Shown here: positions 8,400-19,642 of the stretch, one piece after another
How the letters are laid out: the number at the start of each line of letters is the position of its first letter
How positions within the stretch are numbered: position 1 is the stretch's first letter
Origin: Candidatus Mycolicibacterium alkanivorans
GTDB taxonomy: Bacteria > Actinomycetota > Actinomycetes > Mycobacteriales > Mycobacteriaceae
NCBI RefSeq assembly: GCF_022760805.1
Contig: NZ_JAIVFL010000001.1
Location: forward strand, 1,116,001-1,180,000
DNA length: 64,000 nt
Direction: 5' to 3'
Made by a program: the position numbers and the translations under genes
Notes under the pieces: generated by a model
The model's input: the letters and a program-made list of their open reading frames with translations, nothing else
Databases searched by the model: none
Told to the model about the DNA's origin: nothing

Positions 8400-9800
8400 C
8401 TAATCGCCGGCCATAGCCAATACCCGCAGGACGTTGGCCCGCCGATCTTCGATGGCGCGGCCGATCTCCTGCAGCAGCACGGGCTTGCGCAGTACCAGCT
8501 CTTCCATGTGCGCGCGGTCGATTTGCAGCACGGTGACCTCGTCGAGGGCATACGCCCCGGCCAGTACGGGCTGCCGCGTCAGCGCGGTCTGGCCGAGGAA
8601 CGCCCCTTCCTCCAGCGTGCCGACTGAGATCAGTGATCCGTCGTCAACCGTCGCTGTTATGCGCACCCGACCTGCAACGAGGAAGGCCATGGCCGTGGGC
8701 ACTTCGCCCGAATGCTGAAGGATCTCGTCGGCGCCGAAGCGGGCGACCGTGGCATACGCGGCCAGCTCTTGTAGGTCGGTGTGGACAAGCCGCAGCTTGG
8801 GTGCGACGGCGCGCAGCGCCTTCTCGACACGGTCCCGGGTGGAGAACTCGTCCACGGCCCCGTCCAGGTGCAGGGCTTCGCGCCGGGCCGCGTACCACGT
8901 CCAGCGCAGGAACATGGACCGCGCGGCGGCGTCGTCGGCGGGGGACTGCAGCGCGACGGTGGTGCGGTACTCGCTGCCGCCGACTGCGACGCTCACTGGC
9001 GCCACGTCGGACTTGCGGTACGGCAGCATGTTGGCTAGCCGGTTGAGCATCGCGCACACAACGTCGGGCGGATCAACCAGTGAGAACGTCGTGGTGATCA
9101 AGATCTTGTGCGCCCCGGCAGGCTGGCTCAGGTTGGTGAAGGACGCGCCGGCCAGCACCGAGTTGGGCATGACCTGCATGCCACTGCCGGTGTCGATATG
9201 GGTGGCCCGCCAGTTGACCTCGACCACCCGGCCCCGCGCCGTCGGGGTGTCGAGCCAGTCGCCGATCTGGAACGGCTGCTCGAACAGCAACAGCAGGCCG
9301 GAGATGATCTGGCCGACGGAGTTCTGCAACGCCAGGCCCAGAACAACGGTGCTGATTCCCAGCGCAGTGAACAGACCTCCGACATTGGCGCCCCAGATAT
9401 AGGAGAAGATCATCGCCAGGCCGAGCGCGATCAGCACGAAGCGGGCCACGTCGATGAAGATGGTCGGCAACCGTCTGCGCCAACTGCCCTCGGGCGCGCC
9501 TTGGAAGACCGTCGCGTTCAGCCCTGACAGCAGCATCACCAGCACGACGAAGCCGAACACGGTGGCCACCACGCGCACCGAGGTGGCCTCGGCCGACACC
9601 TCGGTGGCCTTGACCAGCAACAACAGCAATGCAGCCAGCGGAAGCAGATAGTTGCGCAGGAGGCTGACCGGCCTGGCCAGGATGCTCTGCCTGCGGACCA
9701 GCACGTGCTGCCACTCGGTAAGCAGAATCAGCCCGACCGGCAGGCCAACGGCGACCCCGATCGCCCAGTAGAACCACGAGGAGTCCAACAGGGCCGTCAT
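8400..9800 (-). CDS. MscS-like channel with C-terminal cyclic-nucleotide-binding-type domain
   Basis: 466-residue membrane protein resembling M. tuberculosis Rv2434c. It has about four N-terminal membrane segments, a MscS pore/beta domain (residues ~135-225, GLALQNSVGQIISGLLLLFEQPF, then NSVLAGASFTNLS), and a C-terminal CNB fold (~345-455). In the CNB phosphate cassette the usual GE and Arg are absent: it reads GAFLGQTALTRQPVLAGAY, so cAMP binding is doubtful. ATG 9800 overlaps the stop of the upstream cyclase by 4 bp (ATGA), so the two are translationally coupled. The island copy is outside the normal Rv2434c-Rv2435c locus. Confidence 0.88.
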   Translation of the reverse strand: MTALLDSSWFYWAIGVAVGLPVGLILLTEWQHVLVRRQSILARPVSLLRNYLLPLAALLLLLVKATEVSAEATSVRVVATVFGFVVLVMLLSGLNATVFQGAPEGSWRRRLPTIFIDVARFVLIALGLAMIFSYIWGANVGGLFTALGISTVVLGLALQNSVGQIISGLLLLFEQPFQIGDWLDTPTARGRVVEVNWRATHIDTGSGMQVMPNSVLAGASFTNLSQPAGAHKILITTTFSLVDPPDVVCAMLNRLANMLPYRKSDVAPVSVAVGGSEYRTTVALQSPADDAAARSMFLRWTWYAARREALHLDGAVDEFSTRDRVEKALRAVAPKLRLVHTDLQELAAYATVARFGADEILQHSGEVPTAMAFLVAGRVRITATVDDGSLISVGTLEEGAFLGQTALTRQPVLAGAYALDEVTVLQIDRAHMEELVLRKPVLLQEIGRAIEDRRANVLRVLAMAGD

Positions 9801-12076
9801 GACTGACGCTCCGACAGTCGCCAGATCGGCTCCTCGGCCCCGTCGACGGTGATCACGCCGACCCGGGCGAAATGCCGCGAGTCACGCATGATCTCGTACA
9901 CATCCGCCGTCACGTAGATGCCCGGCTTCGGGGAACCGCTCTGCACCTGGTAGGCCAGGTTGACCGCGGCACCCCACATGTCATAGACAATGGTCGACCG
10001 GCCGACCAGCCCACTGGTCACGGTGCCGGTGTCGATGCCCGCCCTGATGTCGAGGCGGCGGCCGGTCTCCCCGTTGAACCGGTCGATGATGCGCTGCATC
10101 CCCAGGGCGAAGTCCACCGTGCGCCGGACGTTGTCCAGCCGCGGCACATTCAGCCCGCAGCTGGCCAGGTAGCCGTTGCGCAGGGTCCTCACCCGCTCTA
10201 CGCCCAGGCCCTCTGCCGTTGCGTCGAACTGTCGCAGCAGTTCGTTGAAGATCGCCAGCGATTCCTCCGACGGCAGCTCGTCGGACAGTTCGTCCAGGCC
10301 GACGATGTCGGCAAAGATCACCGTGACGTCCTGGTGATCCTGCGCGATGGTCTGCTCGCCCTCCCGGTAGCGCTGCACCACCTGCTCGGGCATCAAAGAC
10401 AGCAGCAGCCGATCGTTCTCTTTGCGCTGCTCGGCGAGCAACTGCTCCTTGATGCCGAGATTGCGGCTCATCTCGTTGAAGGCCGCCGTCAGATCGCCGA
10501 TCTCGTCCCGCGACTCGACCGGTACCGAAACGGCGTAGTCTCCGCGGCTGATGCGCTGGGCACCGGCCTCCAGCCTGCGGATCGGCCGCACGAACAGCTG
10601 GGCGAGCAGCATGGCCGCGATGCAGACCACGAACACAAGCGCGGTCGAAGTGAGCACCAGGGTGCGGGTGAACGACGACTCCGGCGCGAACGCCTCGGAG
10701 GTGTCGATCTTGGCGATGATCGACCAGTGCAGGTCGGTGTTGGGCAGCGTGACCGGGGCATAGGCCTGCAGCGTCTGGTGTCCGAGATAATCCGAGGTGA
10801 TCAGCGTGCCGCTCTGCCCTCGCTGAGCGTAGTGCAGGGCGTCCGTGGCGACGGGTTGCACCAGCATGGTGCCGCCCAACCGGACCGCCTCGTCGACCAC
10901 GTCGGGTGGGGTGCCCGCTTCGACGGCGTCGCGTTTATATTGCTCCGCGTTCTGCAGGAACAGCCGAGAATCGGACCGCATCAGATCGTCAGGCCCGGCC
11001 AAATAGGTTTCACCGGTCGTACCTAGGCCGGTCGACTGCCACTGCTTGTCGACGGTCATCAACCGGTTCAGTCCGGTGATTGGGAACTGCAGGGCCAGTG
11101 CGCCGTCGACGCGCCCGTGCACCCCCACCGGCGCCACCATCCAGGCCGTTGGGGCATCCCCGGCCGGCTGGTAGCGCTGGAAGTCGGTGACCGCCGCGAA
11201 GTCCACCGCGTTCGACGCCATGGTCTGTTCGTAGGCGCCACGCAGGTTGTTCTCCCGATACGGCCCGGTCAGGAGGTTAGTGCCCAGGTCGACGCCCTTG
11301 TCGGCGGAATACACCACGTTGCCGCGACCGTCGAGCAGCAGCGCGTCGATGAAGCCGAACCGGTCGACGATCTCGCGGAAGAAGTCGTTGTAGCGGGTGT
11401 TGGCCGCGGTCCATGCGCTGCCGTCCCGGGCATCGTCGAGGTCGATCGCGTTGTTGGCGGAGCCGACCGGCGCACTGTAGTAGGCCTGCAGGTATTTCTG
11501 GGCGTTGGAGTCCGGTAACAACGCGAGCGGATCGAGCCGTTTGCCGGTCTTCTGTTCGGTGTTCTTGGCGAACTGGTTGTAGCGGTCGGCGACCTGTTGC
11601 TGTTGCGCCGGGTTGATGCTCGCCGTGGCGAGCTGGTCGAAGCCGGCGGTGAACGCTCCCAGCGCATCGATGGTTGTCGACCCGCGGGTATACATGATCA
11701 GCGAATTCCTTAGGTCGTTGATCTTGTCCTGCATTTGCCGGCTCTGCGAATCCCGCACCTGGGTCAGCCGGTCGAACACAGATGCCCGCAGCGAAGTGCG
11801 GCCCGACTCGTAACCGATTAACCCCACCACGGCCGCCGACACGATGCTGGAGACCAGCAGCATGACGATCAGCTTGGATTTGATGCTGACCCGCGACAGG
11901 AGCCCGCGTCGCAACCGGCCGCGCGCACGTCGAGCAGCGGGTTCTGTCTCCGGCATGGCTGCAGGCGGGGCACCGGTATCGCCGGGCGGCGTTGCCGCGG
12001 TGTGTGTGGCCGACGTCGCGGGGTCCTCTGACGCGGTCACCGGCCCGAGGCTCGCCCCAAGCGACGACAGCGGCAT
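9797..12076 (-). CDS. Receptor-type cyclase homologue with degenerate active site (Rv2435c-like)
   Basis: 759 residues: cytoplasmic N-terminus, membrane segment (~70-92), large extracytoplasmic Cache-like sensor (~95-460), second membrane segment (~475-495), HAMP (~497-550) and a class III cyclase domain (~580-759). Several catalytic positions differ from consensus. Metal Asp590 is kept in FADIVG, but the second metal Asp is Asn634 and the base-contacting Lys is Arg630 (RTLRNGY). The transition-state Arg is Gln710 (NLAYQVQ). It is therefore probably a weak or dead cyclase used as a sensor/regulator. Start ATG 12076 is preceded by a GAGAGGA-type RBS. It overlaps the MscS gene downstream. Confidence 0.9.
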   Translation of the reverse strand: MPLSSLGASLGPVTASEDPATSATHTAATPPGDTGAPPAAMPETEPAARRARGRLRRGLLSRVSIKSKLIVMLLVSSIVSAAVVGLIGYESGRTSLRASVFDRLTQVRDSQSRQMQDKINDLRNSLIMYTRGSTTIDALGAFTAGFDQLATASINPAQQQQVADRYNQFAKNTEQKTGKRLDPLALLPDSNAQKYLQAYYSAPVGSANNAIDLDDARDGSAWTAANTRYNDFFREIVDRFGFIDALLLDGRGNVVYSADKGVDLGTNLLTGPYRENNLRGAYEQTMASNAVDFAAVTDFQRYQPAGDAPTAWMVAPVGVHGRVDGALALQFPITGLNRLMTVDKQWQSTGLGTTGETYLAGPDDLMRSDSRLFLQNAEQYKRDAVEAGTPPDVVDEAVRLGGTMLVQPVATDALHYAQRGQSGTLITSDYLGHQTLQAYAPVTLPNTDLHWSIIAKIDTSEAFAPESSFTRTLVLTSTALVFVVCIAAMLLAQLFVRPIRRLEAGAQRISRGDYAVSVPVESRDEIGDLTAAFNEMSRNLGIKEQLLAEQRKENDRLLLSLMPEQVVQRYREGEQTIAQDHQDVTVIFADIVGLDELSDELPSEESLAIFNELLRQFDATAEGLGVERVRTLRNGYLASCGLNVPRLDNVRRTVDFALGMQRIIDRFNGETGRRLDIRAGIDTGTVTSGLVGRSTIVYDMWGAAVNLAYQVQSGSPKPGIYVTADVYEIMRDSRHFARVGVITVDGAEEPIWRLSERQS

Positions 12077-12240
12077 TGGTTTCCTCTCGGTTCGGCGGTC
12101 TGATCGATTCGCGAAGCGACACTGCCCCCGAGCACCGCAGCAGACTAGCGGGTAAAACTGAATCCCGCATAATGAGGTTTCTCACCTGGGGCGTGTGAGG
12201 TTGGTGTGACCGGAGTTTCCGGCGTGTCGCGAGAGCAGGA

Positions 12241-12306
12241 CGTGGGGTTCCTGCTCAAGGATCGGTTTCGACCAAGAAAGCCGTTCTGCCGCAAGAGAAC
12301 CCCACG
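12241..12306. repeat. 10-bp inverted repeat beside a transposase N-terminus relic
   Basis: CGTGGGGTTC at 12241-12250 is the exact reverse complement of GAACCCCACG at 12297-12306. Just downstream, GTG-initiated VFTYSASCDVP (12307 onward) looks like the N-terminus of a DDE transposase before it breaks off. The region could be the left end of a lost IS. The further + strand stretch to 12398 (HWSNEKGDVEWRCPGH) is coding-like but unrecognised. Confidence 0.3.
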
Positions 12307-12395
12307 TGTTCACCTACTCTGCCAGCTGCGACGTCCCCCTACATCACCTCGCACTGGTCGAACGAGAAGGGCGACGTCGAGTGGCGGTGCCCGGG

Positions 12396-12660
12396 TCATT
12401 GACGGCCCTCGCGCAGCCGTTCGGCGACCTCGTCGCGCCGCTGTGGCCAGCGCGGCAGCAGCAACCGCACTTCGCCCGCCGCGGAGTCTCCCGGGGCGGA
12501 TGCTCGAAGCCGGTGGTGGCCAGGTCAGCGGCCAGCTCGTTGATGCGAAGCTGAGGGTCGGGGTCGGACAGCAGGTCAGGCTCGGCCTCATCCCAGCTGC
12601 CCCAGGTCTCCAGCGGCAGGATGTGCGCACGGAACCACGCAGGTGAGACGGTGCGGGCCA
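12396..12660 (-). pseudogene. Unidentified gene fragment with frameshift
   Basis: The minus strand shows a coding-like stretch from about 12660: SPAWFRAHILPLETWGSWDE, then LRINELAADLATTGFEHPP. It continues only after a shift of frame as VRLLLPRWPQRRDEVAERL and ends at a TGA at 12396-12398. No start codon or known family is evident. It sits between the cyclase and the toxin-antitoxin genes and is probably a relic of earlier island cargo. A shifted C-terminus of a live short gene cannot be excluded. Confidence 0.4.
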
Positions 12661-12719
12661 CCCGGCGCAAGTGGGGGGCTGATGCTTTCGGGCCAGAACC
12701 GTGCTGTGCGTTCTCGGCG

Positions 12720-13427
12720 CTAATCTTCGCGTTCGATGACGGCGTCGAGGCTCTCGGCGACCTCCTCGGCGAGGAGTCGCCCGGGACCATCGTAGAGCGA
12801 CGAGGCTCCGGGGCCGAACAGCTTCCAGCTGCCGCGCTGCGAGGAGTACCGCGGCTCCCCGTAGAGCACGACCACCTCGGCCGGTTCGCGGTGGGCGAGT
12901 TCGGATTGCCGGGAATGCCAGATGAAGCCGTGCAGCCGCTTGCTGCGGCCGAGTGCGGACACCGCCAGCCTGCGGGTGCAGGGGTAGTGCTCGGCGGCGG
13001 AGGAGACGACGGCCTCCCTGGGCAAGTCGAGCCGCCGTAGCTGCGCGTCTCGCAGATCGGCCAGCGCGGCGATCGCGGGAACCCGAACGTGGGCAAGCAG
13101 TTTGCCGCGCAGGTCGCGCTCGTAGACGATGCGGTCGCTGCTCTGGTGCACGTCGTGGAACACCGTCTCCAGCAGCGCCGCGGTCGGTGTCGCGGCCAGG
13201 TAGAGGCTGGGCAGGCGCTGCGTGGTCTTCGGATCGTTGATCGGGGAGAACCGGGCGTCACCGTAGCCGGGGTTGTGCTCGTCGTAGCCCCAGGTCGCGT
13301 CGTAGACGCGATACCATGTCGTTCCCTTCGCCAGCGACACTGTCCGCAGCGGGGGCAGGTCCGGTGCTACCGTGCAGCCGTCGGGGTCGGGGCAGGTGAG
13401 GTCCTGCGGCGGCGGCGTCTTGGCCAA
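12720..13427 (-). CDS. RES-domain toxin (NAD+-degrading family)
   Basis: 235 residues if the TTG at 13427 is the start, the best-placed start after the antitoxin stop 12 bp upstream. The RES fold is recognisable: WYRVYDATWGYDEHNPGYG, then SLYLAATPTAALLETVFHDV. These supply the conserved Arg, Tyr and Glu of the NAD-binding pocket seen in family members such as MbcT. RES toxins degrade NAD+ and are paired with Xre-type antitoxins. The genes are in antitoxin-toxin order, co-directional and almost touching. An N-terminal Pro/Cys-rich extension of about 40 residues precedes the domain; the exact start is uncertain. Confidence 0.85.
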   Translation of the reverse strand: MAKTPPPQDLTCPDPDGCTVAPDLPPLRTVSLAKGTTWYRVYDATWGYDEHNPGYGDARFSPINDPKTTQRLPSLYLAATPTAALLETVFHDVHQSSDRIVYERDLRGKLLAHVRVPAIAALADLRDAQLRRLDLPREAVVSSAAEHYPCTRRLAVSALGRSKRLHGFIWHSRQSELAHREPAEVVVLYGEPRYSSQRGSWKLFGPGASSLYDGPGRLLAEEVAESLDAVIERED

Positions 13428-13438
13428 CGCGGGCGGGC

Positions 13439-14047
13439 TCAGGCCGCGTTGGCCGCGGCGAACCGCTGAGCCGCGCGCAGCACCCGCTGGGGGTTGGAGC
13501 GCACGAGCTGCTCGGGAATCTCCCCGGAGAGCAGGCTTGTCGGTGCGGTCAGCCACGTCCACAGCGCCCAGCTCTGCACGCCGGCGTCGATCAGCGTCTG
13601 CAGGACGGGCTGCAGCTCGGGCCGCGGCTCGGCGTTGGCGTCGAGCTGGAAGGCGGGAATGATCGTGCGTCCGTCGTGCTTGACGGTGAACAGCTCCCGG
13701 GCGTCCTTGCGCCGCGACAGCCACGTGCGGGTGCTCGACTCGCGGGCGTCGCCGCGCACCTGCTGCAGCGATTCGTGGGTGTAGGCCGGTGTGGCAAGCA
13801 GCGCGTCTCGGTGGGCGGCCAGCCGCTGGGCCTGCGCCAGGCTCGCCGGCGGGATCAGCGACACGTTCTTAGCCATCAGGGTCTGCACCAGGTTGTCGCG
13901 GACTTCCGCGACGCGGGCGGCCCTCACTACCTGAACCTCGGCGTGCAAGCGGAGCGCCTCGAGGACCTCACGCCGGCTGACGCCGCGCACTTCCAGATGA
14001 TCCCCGCGCTCCTGCACCTCATAGGTGGGGGAATCGGCAACGCTCAT
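13439..14047 (-). CDS. Xre/MbcA/ParS-type antitoxin
   Basis: 202 residues from ATG 14047. The N-terminal half (EVRGVSRREVLEALRLHAE) looks helical and DNA-binding. The C-terminal part (AGVQSWALWTWLTAPTSLLSG then EQLVRSNPQRVLRAAQRFA) resembles the helical DUF2384-type antitoxin domain that caps RES toxins. It lies immediately upstream of the RES gene in the same orientation. Longer upstream-start versions are unlikely because they would run through the repeat-rich promoter. Likely autorepression is suggested by three copies of a 7-mer around the start codon. Confidence 0.75.
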   Translation of the reverse strand: MSVADSPTYEVQERGDHLEVRGVSRREVLEALRLHAEVQVVRAARVAEVRDNLVQTLMAKNVSLIPPASLAQAQRLAAHRDALLATPAYTHESLQQVRGDARESSTRTWLSRRKDARELFTVKHDGRTIIPAFQLDANAEPRPELQPVLQTLIDAGVQSWALWTWLTAPTSLLSGEIPEQLVRSNPQRVLRAAQRFAAANAA

Positions 14048-14090
14048 GTAGCAAGTGTAGCAATGATGCGCTGAAGCCACGACTGCTACA
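14047..14090. promoter_or_regulatory. Candidate antitoxin operator: three TGTAGCA repeats
   Basis: TGTAGCA occurs at 14047-14053 and 14056-14062 (direct, 9-bp pitch) and inverted as TGCTACA at 14084-14090. All lie at or just upstream of the antitoxin start. Repeated 7-mers like this are typical operators of autoregulated toxin-antitoxin operons; binding is inferred, not shown. Confidence 0.45.
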
Positions 14091-14471
14091 GGCATGGAAT
14101 CTGCACCGGCAACGCCTTGCTGGCACGGAGCGACGGCTGCCAAGGGGCGCACCGGTGCTGGCAGCGGCCGCGGCGTCGGCGATGATGGGCAGATGCCCAC
14201 CCTGGTCTATCCCTACCTCACCGACTGCGGCGGTGTACCGGCGCGGGAGTCGCCGCCGCGAAGCACCACTCCGCGGCGCCTCGGCTACTGACCGGCGGCG
14301 GCCCGGCGTCCGGGAAGGGCGCGGAAACTCCTCGGCGTGGCGCGGTTACGCCGCGGAAACGGAGCGCGATTCTGTAAACGAGGCGGGACTTGGGCGGGCA
14401 ATCCAGGCCTTCACCTGCGCTTTTATGCAACCGGGCGTTTCTGAGAAACCGCAGGTCGGCTGTTACCCAGG
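14091..14471. other. No convincing gene between toxin-antitoxin pair and attR
   Basis: About 380 bp inside the right end of the island. Short reading frames exist in several frames on both strands, but none has family features or a good ribosome binding site. The long minus-strand frame crossing attR translates tRNA sequence and is rejected. Confidence 0.6.
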
Positions 14472-14510
14472 ATGAATAGGTCGGGGGTTCGATTCCCCCA
14501 GGCGGCTCCA
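14472..14510 (+). repeat. attR: distal copy of 39-bp direct repeat
   Basis: Identical over 39 bp to 5341-5379 (3' part of tRNA-Thr), same strand. It has no 5' tRNA half, so it is not a functional tRNA gene. It ends 26 bp before the stop of the Rv3635 homologue, showing insertion left that core gene intact. Confidence 0.92.
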
Positions 14511-14536
14511 CTTTTTCCGGGGCCACATGGGTGCGC

Positions 14537-17634
<3,098 letters not shown>

Positions 17635-17638
<4 letters not shown>

Positions 17639-18345
17639 CGGCGCATCCTTCCTCGCAGGAACCCGTCGAAGATGATGTTGACCCCGTTGAGCAGCGGTTG
17701 GCCCTTCGACATCGAGTAGTCGGTGTAGAGGATCTCGACCGGCTCCTCGGCCACCCGCCAGTTGTTCTCGACGATGATCTTGATGAATTCGCTGGCGTGG
17801 CTCATGCCGTTCATCGTCAGGTTGAGGTTGTCGGCAACGCATCTGTTGAAGACCCGCAGCCCGTTGTGGGCGTCGGTGAGCCCGAGCCGGTGGCTACTCG
17901 GGCTGAGTGCGGCGGCGGTGCGCAGGATCAGCCGCTTCAGTGGCGGGGTGTGGCTGACCGTCGTCTCGGCGAAGCGGGTGCCGACGACGATGTCGACGTC
18001 GCCGTTGGACAGCCGGTCGATCATGGCGACGACGTCTTTGACGCGGTGCTGGCCGTCGGCGTCGAAGGTGACGAACACCGACGCGCCGGGTTGGCGCCGG
18101 GCGTACTCCACACCGGTCTGGATGGCCGCGCCCTGGCCCAGGTTCACCGGATGGGGCACAACGTGGGCACCGGCGCGCAGTGCGACGTCGGCGGTGTCAT
18201 CGCGGCTGCCGTCGTCTACGCACACCACGTGGTCGAAGACTTGGCGCAGGTCCGCGATGACGCCGCCGATGACCTGGGATTCGTTGAACGCCGGGATGAT
18301 GATCCAGACGTCGGGGTAGGGCGTGTCGATGCCCACAAGGTACAC
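17635..18345 (-). CDS. GT2 glycosyltransferase, polyprenyl-phosphate sugar synthase type (Rv3631-like)
   Basis: 236 residues of the dolichyl-phosphate-mannose synthase type: PDVWIIIPAFNESQVIGGVI at the N-terminus, VCVDDGSRDDT, and the DxD metal motif DADGQH. There is no C-terminal membrane domain, so partnership with the coupled DUF2304 protein is likely. Such enzymes transfer a sugar from a nucleotide donor to decaprenyl phosphate on the cytoplasmic face. The gene follows the flippase-like gene by 16 bp. Confidence 0.92.
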
Positions 18346-18361
18346 GCTGACCGGGGGACGC

Positions 18362-19642
18362 TCAGCGTCCGGCGCGGGCCAGCGCGGCCAGGTGTACGGC
18401 GATGCCGACCACTGGCCCGCACAGCAGCGCGATGACGGTGCGTTGCTCCAGATCCAGCGGCAGGCTCAGCAGCGCCGCCGACGCCGCGGTGGCCCCCACC
18501 CAGCCGATCGAATACGCCCGGTGCTGCGCGGCGGCCACGGTCGCCGCGCCGGTCAGGGTCAGCAACGCGATCGCGACCGCGCCGGCGGTCAGCCACGCCA
18601 GCAGCGAACCGGCTGGCGTGTACGCCGCGCCGAAGGCGACCCGGATCAGCCAGGGGCCCACCAGCCACGCGGCCAGCACGCCGACCGCACCGAGCATCAG
18701 CACCACCAGGGCAGGAGCGATCAGCGCCTTGAGCCGGTGGCCGCGGTGGTCGACGAAGTGGGCGATCAGGTTGCCCTGCATCGCGGTCAGCGGCACCAGC
18801 AGTGGGGCGCGGGTCAACGTCACCGCCAGGATCACCACGCCGCCGGCGGCGCCGAGTTCACCCGAGGTCGCCTTCAACAACACCGGGAAGCCCATCACCA
18901 GGATCGCGCTGGCCCCTGCGGCGGCGATCGAGTGGGCTGCCCCGGCCAGGAAGGTCCCGGTGCCGCGGGGGGTACGCACCCGGGCGGCCATCCGGGCGGC
19001 CGGCGACACCAGCAACAGCAGCACCCAGCCCACCGCGCCGCCGACCGTCGCCCACAGGAAGCCGAGCAGACCCCAGCCCAGGAGGAACGTCGCGGCGGCC
19101 ACCACGACGCGAATCACCGCGTCGGTCACCATCAATCCGCCGTACTGACCCCAATTACCCAGTCCCGCGTGCAAACCCAGCAGTGTGGCATGGACGCAAA
19201 AGCCGGCCAGGCCGGCGCTGAGCAGTATCACCGACAGGGCTCTGGACTCGCTGAAGACGTGCGGCGCCCACAGCGGTGCGGTGACTGCCATGACGGTGGC
19301 CGCCACCACGCCCAGCCCGGCCCCGACCCGCATCGGATGGGTCTGCGGGCCCTCGGTGACCTCGACGTGACCGGTTGACCGCACTTCGCGGGTGGCTTCC
19401 TGCAGCAGTCCGTAGGCCGCGCCGCCGACCAGCCCGAAAGCGCCCCAGAACACCCCGAACACCGAGAAGCCGGCCGGGTCGAGATCGCGGGCGGCTAGGT
19501 AGAGCACGGCATATCCGCACAGTGCCGAGATGGCGGTGGCCACGCCGACGCGGGCCACGCTGCCGCGGGTGATCGCCGCGCCGCGCACCTGGCCGGCGCC
19601 CGCGACTCTCAGTGCGTCGAACGACGCACCCGCGTCGGTCAC
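18362..19642 (-). CDS. Polytopic flippase-like membrane protein (Rv3630-like)
   Basis: 426 residues with about 12 hydrophobic segments spread along the whole length, in the style of the MOP/polysaccharide exporter superfamily. No short signature motif is decisive. GTG 19642 is the preferred start: it overlaps the upstream M1 peptidase stop as GTGA and gives a length close to Rv3630. An upstream ATG at 19681 would overlap the peptidase by 43 bp. Its location between peptidase and GT2 suggests transport of a lipid-linked or peptide product across the membrane. Confidence 0.8.
   Translation of the reverse strand: MTDAGASFDALRVAGAGQVRGAAITRGSVARVGVATAISALCGYAVLYLAARDLDPAGFSVFGVFWGAFGLVGGAAYGLLQEATREVRSTGHVEVTEGPQTHPMRVGAGLGVVAATVMAVTAPLWAPHVFSESRALSVILLSAGLAGFCVHATLLGLHAGLGNWGQYGGLMVTDAVIRVVVAAATFLLGWGLLGFLWATVGGAVGWVLLLLVSPAARMAARVRTPRGTGTFLAGAAHSIAAAGASAILVMGFPVLLKATSGELGAAGGVVILAVTLTRAPLLVPLTAMQGNLIAHFVDHRGHRLKALIAPALVVLMLGAVGVLAAWLVGPWLIRVAFGAAYTPAGSLLAWLTAGAVAIALLTLTGAATVAAAQHRAYSIGWVGATAASAALLSLPLDLEQRTVIALLCGPVVGIAVHLAALARAGR

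Larger units (their letters stand above)
5341..14510. mobile_element. Integrated genomic island in tRNA-Thr (about 9.2 kb)
   Basis: Bounded by 39-bp direct repeats of the tRNA-Thr 3' end. A decayed tyrosine integrase lies immediately beside the intact tRNA, the normal position for such elements. Cargo: a complete IS, a MscS-like channel with a receptor cyclase, gene relics, and a RES/Xre toxin-antitoxin pair next to the far repeat. The flanking genes (holB on the left, the Rv3635 homologue on the right) are core mycobacterial genes. No replication or conjugation genes are recognisable. With the integrase broken, the element is probably fixed unless an integrase acts in trans. Confidence 0.85.

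Noticed and set aside
14472..14510. Second tRNA-Thr gene
   Set aside because: Only the 3' 39 bases are present; acceptor 5' strand, D-arm and anticodon are missing.
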